Assembly (NCBI GenBank): GCA_963277665.1
Contig: OY728166.1
Location: 547,457,219 to 547,521,218 of the forward strand
Length of the DNA: 64,000 nt
Reading direction: 5' to 3'
Source: Viscum album
Lineage: Eukaryota > Streptophyta > Magnoliopsida > Santalales > Viscaceae
Shown: positions 36,501 through 51,509 of the stretch, piece after piece
Layout of the letters: every line of letters begins with the position of its first letter
How positions within the stretch are numbered: the first letter of the stretch is position 1
The notes under the pieces: model-generated
Seen by the model: only the letters and a program-made list of their open reading frames with translations
Told to the model about the DNA's origin: nothing
Databases searched by the model: none
Translations under genes and position numbers: made by a program

Positions 36501-39500
36501 ATCATTATTGAATAATGGTAAGTAATATTTTTTATTTTTATAATGATAAAAAATATCATAAAAATCTTATTTCATTAAATTTGGATATATATATATCGTA
36601 CATTTTTTGTAGTGATGAAAATAGAGTTTCATGTCTTTCTAAAAGTGGAAGTCCACACATACATGTATGATGTTATCATAATTATGTGAATGGGAATGTA
36701 AAAAATAATATGATATATTATCATTTCATAATGATAAATATGTAATTAATATTGGTATTATGTTATATGTATCACATATATTCCCTAAATGTGTTCTTTT
36801 TTACATTCAATGTAATGACATAATGAATAATGAATCGCATCTCTATGCAGTGCAATAGTTCACTGTACACACATTCAATATTAGCATATCACCGACAGAA
36901 TGGAAATAAAAAAGATAATTATAAAATAATGAGTCTTGATGAATTATTATTTTATAAATATCAAATATATACATTATATCCATCATCACTCCATATAATT
37001 AAATGTATTGATAGGAAACAAAATATCATCGGTTCCTAAGCCCATAGTCTACTGTAAACATTAATGATGATTTCATAGACCATTTTACGGAATTGGGGAT
37101 GGTTTTAGATCATAAAAATTATATAAAACATATTTTTATATTAAATATTTTGATATTATTATACAATAAATTTTTAGTAATAATTAGTGGAGATTGATGT
37201 TAAAATAAAATATAATAATCTTTGAAGAACATTACCAATTAATTGGATATCCTCTTTAGGTTTTCAGAAAAAACCTTTATATGTTGGATTTCAGAAAAAA
37301 AATTATTATTGTAGGATGAGGGAATATAATTTGGTGCATGATTTTTGTTGGTATTTTTGCATCCAAAATTGTTCAATGGATTAGTTATGATAGTAGAGGG
37401 TGGACTTTTATAAGTGAGGTTGGTGGAAAACGTATGAATCATGAAAAGAAAAAATTATACCAATTTTTTATAACATTAAAGAAGTCCCATAATGGATTAT
37501 TTATGATCTATTGAAATTATAAGGTATACATTTGGCCATATAACTGATTTTATTCATGTTTTTTGTCATTTTATCAATATATTTTTATTTTAACACCCTG
37601 GTAAATTTATTTATAACTAAATATATTAAATTATTTTTAATATTTTTATTTTTTAATATGTTAGAAAATTGTACTGATCTGATATCATCATATAAATTAT
37701 TATGATACAAAAAAGGGAATCCAATTTACACAATTCCATTCACATAATTGAAACAAAATAATTATAATATTAATCCCATTGACATGATGAGAAAGTTGGT
37801 TTTCAAAGAAAACAATTTCAAAATTTTACATGGTTTATATATCAAAATACTATTTTAATTTTTTTCATATCCTAAATAGGATTAAATAAAATTTTATTGA
37901 ATAAATTTTATATTAAACACATTTTAATATATAAATTAACATTAATTGTTTTATAAAAAATAATGTTTTAAATTTAAATTCAATATTTTTACCTATTCAT
38001 TAAAAAATAAAACATTTGAGACGAGTCCCAAAAATTAATCCTAAGATAATTCTGATGTTATGATTTTAAAAATTAAGTTAGTTTTTTCAAATAAATTTTG
38101 TATAATTTTTGAAAATAATAATAAATTTTATGTGAGAAACAAGACTAAATAATATTTTAAAAAAAATTGTTTTCAGAAATAATTTCTTATTATTTTAAAA
38201 AATAATTTTCTTATTTCTAATTGATATATTGTCATAATGTTAATAATTTATTTTGTACTATTCCAACAAAAAATTTAAATGGATCAGATATTATGTTATA
38301 CCATTTTATGGTTCCTCTAGACTTGGGGTGGGGGTAACATAATCTATCAAATAGTTTAAATTTTTGGAAATAAATTTCATGGGTTATTTAAGATCAATGC
38401 TTCATTTCACAAATTCAATAAAATTCATTATTCTTATTTTTCATTTTTAATGTGTTACATTATCCACACATTAAATAAATTGTTTGATTGAAATATAAAC
38501 ATGATCTTTATAATCTATTTTTTGGTATTTGAAATACAATTATTTAAATCCCACATCATAAAATGGATAATACAAATTCCCATTATTAAAAGAAAAATTG
38601 GAATATTAATGACACATGGAATAACACAAAATTAAGTTTCAATATAAAATAACATAGGTGTCATGTTATGATATGGACATGGTAAAATTGGGTAAATAGT
38701 TTTCTATAATGAAATTGGTAATAGATCAAAATAAAGGGAAAGGTCAATGGAATGTTAATATTTACAAAACAATATATTTTATAAGATTTAAAAAACATTT
38801 TATTCATCATATATTAATGTAATAAGAAAAATGAATATAATATTTATAAGTCTATGTAATCATTTTACTTTAATGATATATTTTAATTTTATATGGAAAA
38901 TTTGATCCATTATTTTTTCATCATAATATTTCAAATTCACTACTTACAAAAGGAAATGAATATCAAAAAATGATTATTTTATGATTAAATAATTAAAATT
39001 CACATTAAGTGGAACATAATGTCAACAAAAGACTGAAAATTATGTCCATTTATCTCTAACTATTTTGTAAAACCAATATGGTAAGAAAAATTTATCAAAT
39101 ATAATATATTAATATCTAGACTTCAAAAATAACACTGATGGTTTATCATAAATATTCAGTTACTAAAATTTTTATATAATAATCTATTCAGTAGGATATA
39201 ATGTAGTTCAGTGGTTGTCATTCAACATATTCCATCTATCAACCATAGTTTCATCTATTTTGGCCTTTTTAAACATTATAGATTTTTACTTGCCTTGTGG
39301 ATTGTAAATTTTCACAAAAATATGTTTATTATTCATTTAATTTTCCCGAAAATATGATAAAAATTTATTAAATAAAATTAATCATAAATTAACTTTTTGA
39401 ATAATCTTTTCAAAAAGTCATTTTTTCTATAATGTTTAGTAATAATATGTTACTGTTATTCTAATTGAAAAAATAATAATATAAACTCTAATGGATATCA

Positions 39501-42050
39501 ATATGTTTGAAGTCATTTTTACAAAAATAAATTTTTCAACAAAACTTATAATTTAAATTATTTTCTCTTTAAATATCAATAATCTCGGTCAATTCCAATC
39601 ACATAAAATTTGAAAAATGGGTGATTATGACTTTGAATTAGTGAATAACCATAATATCATAAATCCATGTGGGTATTAGTAATTCATAAGTTAATGTATA
39701 TACATAATCTTCTAAAATTATATACAATCCTTTTCATGATTCTTATAACCATAAACTATTTGTTGAATACAATGAAAATATAATCCTTTAATCCTAATAC
39801 ATATTTACTTAATTAGTTTTATTTACATATAACTACATACATGGTCCAGGTTTCAATCTTTATGAGAGCATATTGACCTAGAAAATACCCAGGTTCCACC
39901 CATTTAATATAAGTACTCTAACTAGATCCCAAAGATTATATTAATTTTTTTTCTAGTATACTCTTTATTTTCATTCATAAATCATTTATTTATGCCCTTA
40001 CTTTCCATAGATAAAAATTTTCCCATGACATCGAGACACATTATTTTTAATCGTTGATAACTAGTGTCAATATATGTCATTAATTATGTTCATATATTCA
40101 AATCCATCATAATGTAATATTAATAAAATGTTGTTTTCTATAGTAATACCTTCTTGAAGTATCATACAAAATGTAGAGTGAAAAATTCTTTTGTTACCCA
40201 GGTGAAAATAAAAACAATCCCAATGCACCTTTTTCCTATTTATTACCCCTTGTTAATTTTATTTGAGAACCAAATTCAATTTTATTATTAATGAAAAGAT
40301 GTGTTTCTTTGAAAACGTATATAATATCTTCCTCAAAAATAACATTAGGTTCTTATTATATACTTATGCTAAGTGTTTTTAATGGGGTTTAGTTCCCTAA
40401 TATATATTTTCATAAATATAGTTCGAAAGGTATCTATTAAAACATCTATCATTACAACTATAGAACAACAACCCTAATAGCCTCGAGTCGGTGACTACAT
40501 TATTACATTGGATTAAGATGTATGGAATCAAGTACCAAAGGAATGTATAGTTTATTAGTATTTCTAATTTGGATACAATCATAATACCCATATTAAATTT
40601 TAAAAATAAAATTATACCATATTTTTTCAATATTGACATTATTACCTCTATCATTTCATTAAATATAAATCAATGTACCACTCTTGGATTCTCGATGTTT
40701 AGATCAAATTCTCAGTAAGGCCAATATATATACAGTGATAACCTGAATCAATAAATAAAAATCAATATGTAATAGAATATAACAAAACACACAATTCATT
40801 TAACCATTATCATGGATATCATAATTATATGAGGAATAATAAACATAAAAATGAAAATAACTGAAAACACATGTCACTAAATAAAAAAAATAGATTGAAA
40901 TACATCCAAATATAATATCATTATAAAAATAACATGATTAATATGATAATGTATAATAAATATATAACTTTAATAACTAAAAATAGATCATATTTTTTAA
41001 ATAAACTTAAAATCAAAAAAATATATGTATATATATTATTATTAAAAAATTATGGATAATGAAAAATGATTTCTTAATGAATGAAATGTTCAATTATTAG
41101 TAGTTATGATCTGAGGCATCGTGATACCTCTACCATAAAAACCATTCAAGATATAGATTTTTTTATAGGAAAAAAACCATTTAGTTCAACATTCACCTTG
41201 GGAGACAACTATTTCATTTATGTGATAAATAATTTTAGTCCCCACCCATTATTTTTTGTCAATGTAATTCCACATATATCAAATAATTGATTTAATTTGT
41301 AGACAATTTACCTTGTCATCAAGTATTCATATTAGGAAATGAAGTAAGCTTTATCAATGTTTCCCCATTCAATCAGTTAATGCTACAAGTATAAAAGCTT
41401 ATTTAGTATTGAGATATCTTTTTAGAAATAATCATTTCCATGAAAAAATATGGATGCTTCAAGTAAATTTATGTCTAATGATCAAATTAAAGTGAATAAT
41501 TCATGGGAAATGTAGTGAATATATTAAATACTCAAGGAAGAGTATATAAATACATTACATGGTCAAAATAATAAAAAATAATCCTTATAAATAATTAGGC
41601 TATTATGTATAAAATGTATACCGATTGGATAATGAAGAAAGGGTGGTTTTGATAGACAAAAAAAATTCTATAAAATGTCTTTATAAACAATATTGAGCCA
41701 AATATCATTTTCACGTTCAATATTAACACATTAAACGAGATATTATAAAATTGATTTGAATAGGATCATCTTTTATAAAAATCATTAATAAATTTTAATG
41801 TAATTTTTAAAACATTATTTTGTCATAAAAGTAAGAAATATTTTACATGTTTTGTACATTAATACAATGATTCCCCCACACATTTTATGTAAATAAATTT
41901 CATTATTTTTAAAATTATATAGGGATTCTATTAAAAAAATTATTAAAATCAATCAAGTGATAATATAATATTTATCAAATCATTTTGTAATTGTAAAAAC
42001 ATTTTTTAAAACGTTTTTAGAAAACATGGTTTAATATGAAAATGAATTGA
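36500..42050. other. AT-rich stretch, no gene recognised
   Basis: Both strands were read for retroelement motifs, zinc knuckles, RNA genes and long repeats without a convincing hit. Short frames (for example 36830-37039 and 41081-41290) have no recognisable domain and the composition of their surroundings. Confidence 0.45.
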
Positions 42051-43040
42051 CGAAGAAAGAGAGAAATTAAGTCATATTTTGATACAAAACAATTTTCCAT
42101 CATATAAAGTACAATGGAGTGTAATAAAAGTAGGTTATTACATTAAAAAATCTTGAATAATTAAATTGGAATAAAATTATGTTGTTTTATTTGGAAATGG
42201 TAAAATAGTTTCCTTCAGTAAATATTCATGACTAATCAATCTTTATTCAGATAGAGATTGTGAAATAATCTCATAAAAAATCATAACATTGAAATGAAAA
42301 TTAATCAATTAAAAATAGTGTTTCTCCACTAAAGATTTTCATTATAAAAATCTGAATGAAATAGAAAGATAAAAACCATTTTATACATAAAATTTGAATA
42401 TCAAAGTGGACAATGGAGTAATGTAACCCAATGATAAGAAATTGCATTATGAAATTCATTACAACTTGGTAACTATCAAGTAAACTGCCCATAGATAAAA
42501 TAATCCATATTAAAAAAATAAAACTTCATGAATTTATAATTAATCATGATATTTCATTTCAAATGGGTGTCATTTGCACAATATAATAGAAATTAGGTGT
42601 ATAATATTTCAATATTACTCAGATAAGGGAAATCGAGAAAAAGGCTATTACCCTACACTTACATTTGGTTTAAAATGATATAACATTTTATATAATGGTT
42701 TTAAACATGTCATTAGCATATAAAAAATCACATTAATATTTATAATATCATATATGATCTTTTGTTAACATCTAATCACTCATTCATTAATAATAATTTA
42801 TTATTTTCATCATTTCGGGTGTAAATTGACTTTCAATATACTTTTTTCATTATCATTAAATGTATGATTATTTTTTATATTATATAGTTCCATCATATAT
42901 AAAAATATCATCCTCATATAATTATCATATTTTATATTCCATTTAACTTATAATAATATTTATTAATTTTGGTTTAAATAAATGAAGTATGTTAAAAGCA
43001 TGGAGAAGGTAGGTTATACGTATGAATGAGTAACAATTCA
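42050..43040 (-). mobile_element. Second very old reverse-oriented LTR fragment
   Basis: GAAATCGAGAAAAAGGCTATTACC (42630) and CATGGAGAAGGTAGGTTATACGTATG (42998) match the same pair of LTR landmarks, about 361 bases apart. ATTCATTACAAC near 42464 and AATCATAACATT near 42273 may be further worn units of the repeat array. Confidence 0.5.
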
Positions 43041-46000
43041 ATTTTTCAATGATCATTTTGGAAATAAGAAATATAATATTTTTCCATTCATGAATTATGA
43101 AAATATCATAAATACTATATTATTTATATATAGAGAGATATATTTTTGGGACTAGGTTGTATTGATGTTGATTTTCAGGTGCTTGAAGAAGTTTTTTTGG
43201 ATTATTTTATATTTTTTTCTCTTTATGAAAAGTCAATTCACATTTTCTTTCATTTGTATTAAATGAAGTATATATATCAATATATTACCTATAAATGTGT
43301 TATTGTGAAATACAATTACATTCACTTTTTTAGAGATTTTTTCTGGTGATGTTCTAATTTACAGTCACACTTTCTTTAGGAATAAGTTTTTATTGGAGTG
43401 AGAAGTTGTATCAGCATATTAACGTATTTAAAGATGTTAGATATTAAAAATAATTCTGAATTCAAATTATATATTTTTATCAATATCATATTTTGTATGA
43501 AAACATGTCAACCATTATTTTTGAAAACAAGGAGGAAGAACTGATCTTTTATGCCAGATGATGTGATGCCATTCTAATTGCACATAACATCAGGACGATG
43601 TAAGGTTATTTGAAATAGTATATATAGGAAGAGATCATAAAAATTAAATGTTTTTTGTTATATATCCATATTTTTAGGATTAATTAATGAATATTTTTTC
43701 TAAACAGATTTTTATGTTTCTGAACTCATAGGTTTTTTAGAATTACAGATTAACAGATCCATCCGACTAGCTAATCCATTTGTCTATCTGATCCACCAAA
43801 TGAACCATATCATATGTTTATTCAATTTTTTTTTGATAATATTGATGAAAATAGTCACTAATATCATTGGTCCAATGTAAATTCCATTCCACTAATCTAT
43901 CATTGAATTTCTCACACTAATCCACCGGAATATTTATTGGAATCATCCTGGCGTCACATGTAGGGTTCTATCAAATGAAAATAGAAAATGATTTTTGAGT
44001 ATATTAAGGGACGTTGTTGGAACTAATAAAACTTTATATTTTTTTAGACCAATAAAATATATAATCAACATATGATGGTTGATTAGATGAGTTTAGAGAA
44101 CAATCAATAGGATGAAACTCAATAATTTAGTGAACCATTTTAAGAAATATTTTTTTATTGTTCGTAATATGTCATCAGAAAATGTTGTTTATTCAAATAA
44201 CTAGAATTAATTACTAACTGGTCTATCATTAATATGCTCACACTGATAATTCATTAGATTTTGGACTGATTTATATGTGGTTTTTTAGCGTCCTGATATT
44301 TTATTGATCAAATGAAGAAAATAAGAAATAGTTAATGGATGCTGAAGTAACATCAATGTTTTATGGAATCATTATAATTATCATAAATGACTTTTACAAG
44401 AAATTTACTTTTTATAATTTTTGAACGATGTTTAAGGCATAATAATTTTAATTGATCAGTTTTATTGAAACGTTAAATTGATAATGTTAATAAATTTAAT
44501 AACTATATCAAAATTAAAAAAAATCATATAGGTGAATAATTATTATGTTTGAAGTTTGATGAAGTTGTGAGAAGACTCAATATGTTATCTGAAGAATAAA
44601 AATGACTTTAGAAATGTTGAAATGGTCATTGTTGATTTTGTAATAAATGCGATATTATATTTTCCTCAAATTTGTTGGAGTGGGAAAATAAAATTTGTTT
44701 CCATCCCCTTGAATTTAAGGTAAAGATTTAAATTTAATTCATATTACAACATAACCTAACATTATTCACCTGCTGGAGAGACCCAATGCAGACAATTTTT
44801 TACAGAATAATTAGTGTGGGAATTTTTTGGATAAAGGTTCCTTTTGAAACATATCTGAAACTAAAAAAGTGTATGGATAAATTAATGGTCATAGTTTCTA
44901 TATTAAGTTATTAAATCAGGAATATAGTTATGGAGAAAAGAGGAATATACTCTTAATTTTCCCTAGAATATTTATTTAAAACATTTTATGAACTAGTGAA
45001 TGTGATTTAGGAATCAGACTGAAGAATTAATTTGGGTCTTCTTAGAATTTATAGAGATGTTTTTCTTAATATTTTTTATGTATTAAATATTTAATATTTT
45101 AAAATTAAAATAGTGGAATTTGTCATAGAATAATAGTAACATGTTCAGAACAAACTAGTGAAGGTATAAAAATCTATTACAAACCTTATTTTATATTATT
45201 CATGCTAGAAGAATGAAATGTAATTTTGGATTGTTCATTGGGATACATCTTTAATGGGTATCTACAAATTGTTTTATTCCCACAATGAAATTATTTTATA
45301 CGGGATTTTGGGGAATTTTATTATTCCCTATACATTCTATTTGTTATCTACTCTTGTTTAGTAGTGGACCTTGTAAATGATTATGTTTATGTAGAACTGT
45401 CATTTTTTTTGTTTTTAGAAATGTGAAAATTATTCATCAAGATGGAAATTTTGATTTTAATGAATGATAAAATAAAATAAAATGATATAAATTATTCATC
45501 CACTCCCTATTTATGTTATTCATTATTACGTGTTTTTCCTTTTCAAATGGTTTTAGAGAAAAGGTAACCTTTATTTTCACTTTAATGAAGTTTTATAATA
45601 TATGATGTTTTTTATAATCATAATTTTGTTAATATTAAATTATTTATATTATATTATGGGATGAATTTTTATTTCAATAAATATAGAATGTTTCCATATT
45701 ATATTTATCTTGGGTATGAGGTTATCAAATATGCTATAGATAGATTTCCTACTCATATTCAAAACAGTACTCTTATATTGATTGACAATGAAATCTACAT
45801 AATGATGGAATAAAAAACAATCCACTACTCTTATCCCATTATGAATGTTAATTCCTTAGTATAATGAATATTTCAACTACCAATTATAACTAGGAAAAGT
45901 AGAGAATCAATTATAAAGGCAATACATAATTGAATTAAAAAATAAAACAAATATGGAGTCTTATTTATGATGATCTAGAAATGGGTGATTAAAAATCTAT

Positions 46001-46990
46001 TAGTTACTTCTCCATAAGGTTAATGTATACTTTTTTCACAAATATGAATTTGTTGGTACATGTAAGATTCAACTATTAATAAAAATATTTTTATAATTCC
46101 TCTTTATATATATAATACTAAAGTCTCATATTTGGAAGATGGTGATCTTGAAAATCATTATTTAGATCAAATTCATTTTACACCCACTACTTAGGAAATG
46201 CGATGTTAGATTTTCATAAAACAAAAAGAAAAATTTGTTTGTGAAACATTTCAATAGGTATTACAAGATATTAAAACATTAGAACATTTTCAAATTTAGA
46301 TAAGTTAGTTATTTCGAAATCAATAATAAAATTAGTAGTAATCTCAATGAATTGTAATATATTTTATATTAATGTGAAAATATTATGAGGTTAGTAAAAA
46401 TGGATATAACCGAAATTTGTTTTGAATGTCGAGTTTTGGTGATGTTTTTTTGTTAATATTCCTTAGAATAAATAATGATAATAAAATTGATGAAGATGAT
46501 ATTATTCAAAGAAGATCATTGATTAAAGTAGGTGATAAATCAAAATATAATTCCATGTGAAAAGATAAAATGGTATCTAAATCTAAAGGGAGAAGATTTT
46601 GTCTAAATATTATTATGATGATGGATGTGAGGTTGATGGTTAAAATTTAACTAAATTTATTAGTAAAAATATGTTTATTGAAACATTAAATGAATAATAG
46701 TTTGGAAATAGTAAATATGATAAAGAAAAACTAATAATGACATAATATATTATAAAAAATATTGGAAATTAATTATTATAATGATCATCCCTCTAGAAAT
46801 ATAAATCAATATATTGGAGAACGAATTTTTTATAATAAATAATCAGGTGACTTTACTGGATGAAAAATGATAATGTGTTTTAGGAGATTGATTTCTTGAA
46901 AAAATATCATAAAAAATAATATAATTGGTATAAACAACTATAAGTGATGATAAAAAAAATGAATATGATTTTTAACTTGTTAAACAATGA
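43040..46990. other. AT-rich stretch, possibly the 5' side of the second copia element
   Basis: No gene seen. At 43740-44260 short C/A-rich phrases recur (CTAATCCATTTGTCTATCTG, CCACTAATCTATCATTG, ACTGGTCTATCATTAATATG). They resemble the degenerate internal repeats of Sirevirus LTRs. This would place the missing 5' LTR of the copia remnant at 46990-49175 here, but ends could not be found. Confidence 0.35.
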
Positions 46991-49175
46991 TTTTATAAAT
47001 CTAATCAATGAGTTTATTGTTTCAAAAAAACTATCCCTAAAGTTTGTCCCTTTTATAAAACTGTATACTTAAAAAATCAGCACAACATACCTTAAAAGGT
47101 AGAAAATAATGTGTAAAATGTTTCTTTAAATTGGAATTATGGGAACTCGAATTATATTTATAATAGAAACAAACATTAAAAGTGATTTTTCATAAATTTT
47201 TATAATTTAACAATGGATTTTACTTATTCTTACTCTACAAAAGTAGATAATTAATATGGATTGAATAAGTAAATTTACAGTTATAATAGAAATTTCGGGG
47301 GATATCAATGTTATAATTGGAATGATATGAATTTTTATGAAAAATATGTTCATGCATTTTAATTGTATAACCATTACAATGTAAAATATTCTTTATATGG
47401 GTAATGATGGTATTTTAGGGGATTTGGGAATATGTAAATTATTATTTGGTTTAACCAAAACATTAAAAATATCCCAATAGTTATAAAAAATGTTTCAGGG
47501 GGTCTCAATCCTCTCAAATAAATTAATTAAGAGAAGGTTTTTTAAAATTAGAAAATGGTGTCCATTATTTGGAACCAATTTGTGAAAGGTGAAAAAAAAC
47601 TCCAAATAATGAAAATAGTATTTGATTTTATTTTTAGAACAACAATATATTTATAATAATTCAGAATATATATATATATATATATATTGATAAATTGAAT
47701 GAAGAAGCACTTATTGTATAAAATTTTCTCAAAGCTACAAAAGGTGAATGCCCTTTTATTTTAAATAGATATTGTTATTTTCATAAAAATGTATATTTTA
47801 AATTCTTAATGAATAAATATTAATTTAAAGGTAGAATAATGACATTTGGAAATGATTAATCTATAAAAATTAATGGTGTTGTATCTTTTTTTATTTTGGA
47901 AGAATATTTGATGTCCAAGAATAAATTATTTCACGATTTGTTGAAACACAACATGATGAGTTTTTAAAAACTTTTTTATGAAGGTAATATTTTTTAAGAA
48001 GATATTGCAAATTTTTAATGTTATTTATGATGGAGAAGTTGATACAAGAGGTTAATCTAAAAAATGAAAATTGTTTCCAGTTGGTGCAGTATATAATTCA
48101 TGTTATGTAAGAGTGATGGATGAAAATAATCTATGACATAAACTTTTGGTATATATATTTTATGGAAACATGAGAATGTTATAAAATAAAGAATGTTTCT
48201 AAGATATTATTGATATTTTAAGAAGAAGATATTGGTTTTATTAAATTTTTTAGAAATGGTAGATTAATTTTTTTTTTAAAAAAAATGATTAAATTTTTTA
48301 ACTCATCCCATGGATCAAATTAACTATGATATTAATATTCAAATGGGAAACTAATTAGATTTTGGTTATATGTATTTCATTTGTATCCATTATGATTTTA
48401 CACTCATTTCACTTATTATATATTTGAAACATAAATCGGAATCTTTAAATATGATTTGGGTTTTTAAGTGACGAAAATAAATATAGTAAGGGTATTCTAT
48501 AATGATGTTGTGAACTAATAATAATTGTGAAAAACAAGAAGTAATTCGTTAGATGTTATCATGAAATCATTGAATTTGTATTTATTTTAGTACATCATAC
48601 ATGCCACAAAATGGTGTTACTAAATAGATGAATTTAATTTTAGTTGATATATGGAATTCAATATTTATTAAGCATATTCTTTATCATTCATTTTATAGTC
48701 AATAAATGAGAATAGTTGTTAATGATCACATTAATATTTCTTATAGACATAATTCAGATGTAATTCTTTATTAAATGTTTTATTATAATAACCAATGTTT
48801 GAAAAACACAATATTATTTTTAATCCATTGATAATAATGAAATGGGGTGAAAATAGTTTATTGATTGATCAAAGAGGTGAATATGAAATTATTAATGTCT
48901 GTTATCCAAATGTAAAAGGATATGGATATTTCAAAAAAGTGACATGATGAATAGTTTAATTTATTAATGTAAACGTTCATGAAAATGGTGAGGATATTTT
49001 TCACAAGCACATACACATGTGGATGATATAGAGGATCAAAATATGTAATTATGAAACATAAAAATTATTTCATCAATTTTGATACCACACATATCAGTGT
49101 ATATGACTCATCATTTTCTTGTGATGATGAAGAATTTCATACATCTCATCATATGCTAATAGAATAGGCCGACGC
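46990..49175 (+). mobile_element. Second Ty1/copia (Sirevirus-like) remnant, gag end to integrase
   Basis: A heavily mutated copia polyprotein. A zinc-knuckle-like CPFYKTVYLKNQHNIP lies near 47035. A protease-to-pre-integrase block reads TFGNDQSIKINGVV, then LFHDLLKHNMMSF, then LFYEGN (about 47840-47990; family VTFGDxxxxxIxGxG, then LKHNLLSISQLCDxGN). The integrase block is YFSTSYMPQNGVTK (48590), HNSDVILY (48747; family xTPYE), QRGEYEI (48874) and YPNVKGY (48900). It stops abruptly at 49175, where the gypsy LTR begins. RT and RNase H are absent from the window. A (TA)n run at 47670 lies inside. Confidence 0.75.
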
Positions 49176-50801
49176 TGTAACACCCCAGGTAAATAAAGAA
49201 TATGACAATGTCATATTTATCCATATTTGTGAATAAAATATTAATATGACTTTAAAGGGGACGCTATGCTCGATGGCGTACCCAACACACAACAACGAGT
49301 TTCTTGGGAATCTTACATTGCACTCTAATAATAAAATAATATTATTTTAAATGGTAGTTAACATGTAGCTATTGTATTGGCGGGAATGGATAGAAATAAC
49401 TAAAATATGATTATATATGTTTTCAATTGTTTTTACATTTATCCAATAAAATATAAAGGCATAAAATACGGAAATACATCAATTTTAGGCGTATATGCCC
49501 TAGTTTTCACTAAAGGTTCACTTATCGCCTTTTGACGGATAAACGTCATTAAATATAGTTTTTTTCACTCTTATACATCCTTTTAGACCAAATAAATCTC
49601 TTCTTAAGAATTGGGAGATCAGAATTTACTTTGTGTAAATGTTTTGGTATCTTTCTGATAAAGTTCATTTTTTAATGAATAGTGTAAAATGTTGTATTTT
49701 AATTAAAACCCTTTTTAATATAATTTATTTATATTATTAGATTATATTTTGAATTTGTTTTAAACATAAATTAGAATATATTTTTACCATTAAATCCAAT
49801 AGTGGTCATTGAAATTAATTTCACTTTGAAATCAGACATAAACTAGTGTCAATCTTTAGGTACTTATTATTTCATAAAAACACGCTATTTGCTCTGACAG
49901 TGGAATTAATTTTTAAATTAATTGATGTGACTTATATTTTTTTAATTTTTTAAAATATACTTCATTTTTGAATTCGAAATATCAAATATAGCTTAGGGTG
50001 AATTTTTGGGATTTTTCTGAAAAACTTCAATTTTTGATGAATAGTGAAACGACTAAGTGGTACTTATAAAAACAGATTTTTTCCGTTTAAAAGAAATTCT
50101 TCCATCTTTGTGTTTTGAATTTAAAAAATCCGACATACATGGTTTTCATTAAGAAGTAAAATGTTTTTCAATGGGATAAAAATAATTTCTTGGTGAATAG
50201 TAACTTATTATGTTTTTAATCGCGATTAGAGATAATTAGTGTAGTTTAAGGTAAAAATAATGTTTTAATAATATGAAATGAACTTGACACATGTCCTAAC
50301 CTCATTGGATGTCTCATGGACGACCAAGACATCCCATGGGTCAACTTGGGGACCCCATGAATCCACTTTGGTTGGAAAATGATATTAATATTTTTTATTT
50401 AATGTTAAAGTAAAAATGAGACAAACATGAAATGTTTTACAAAAAAAATATTTACATGGGGTTATACAAATCATATTTTTTACTATAAATATTAATTGGA
50501 AATCTAAAACGATTTCCTAAATCATAGTCATTTTTTTATAATTTTTAGACATTAAATAAATTAAATTATGTATGACATCATGATGATGCAGCGATAACCT
50601 CATTATTTAACGATTTAAATAAAATGGAAAGATAATGTAATATCTAAGACCTACAATGTCCAAAACCTATTGGATGAGTGTATTTCGAACCCTTATCACC
50701 TTATCCTTGAAACAAATCAATTTGGGACCTCTTAAATCTGAATACCATTTAAAAATAAAGTAACTTTTCTTTACCTTCCAAGAGTGCCCCTCCTCTCCTC
50801 T

Positions 50802-50809
50802 TATAAAAG
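50802..50809 (+). promoter_or_regulatory. TATA box of LTR 1
   Basis: TATAAAAG after CCCCTCCTCTCCTC. It is followed about 25 bases on by a C/A-rich initiator-like tract. About 3.35 kb of LTR lies downstream, so the RNA leader would be very long. Confidence 0.75.
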
Positions 50810-51509
50810 GTCCACACCTCTACCTCCTTACCCACACACCCAAATCCTTTGGCTCGGCCAAACTCTTCCCATTATGTCTCTCCACTTCCATCTCTTACTC
50901 CTTGAAGCCTCAATTTGGGCAGAAGTCTTCCCAAGGAAGCCTTTGATCTCAAACTAAAGGGAGTTACCCGATTTTAAGGTAATGTCTTCACTTGAGTCCT
51001 TTTGTTTTATTTTGCTTTTCCAACCCCCTAAACTCTTTTTATTAATTTCTTTTGTATCAAATCCAATATCATAAATATACTAGGATGTTTTTATATGAAG
51101 TATTCAAGCTACACTATGACACACCTACATCTAATGGTTAAAGACATACTGTTTCCGTGGATGGCGAATTTCGGCCTCCCAAAATGATGATTGTTCAACA
51201 TTATTTCAGCACCTTCAATGGTGGACATTAAGATGAAGCTATATTTATATATGATATATAATATGTTTATGTTTTCCTTAATCTTCTGTATTTTTCATTT
51301 TTGGCATACCTTTATGGTTTCCATTATGGGTAAACGAGATATCTTCATTTAAGGAAGTGCGGACTACCGCCCCCTCAAAGTGATTTGATTCGTTAATACC
51401 ATATGTGGTACGTATAAAGGATATATTTAATGATATTATATATTATACCATACTGGAATTAAAATAATATTATGTATCATTATGTTTTAATTCCATTAAA
51501 TATGAAATA

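Noticed and set aside
47670..47690. TATATA run as a promoter
   Set aside because: A simple (TA)n microsatellite inside a decayed copia remnant.
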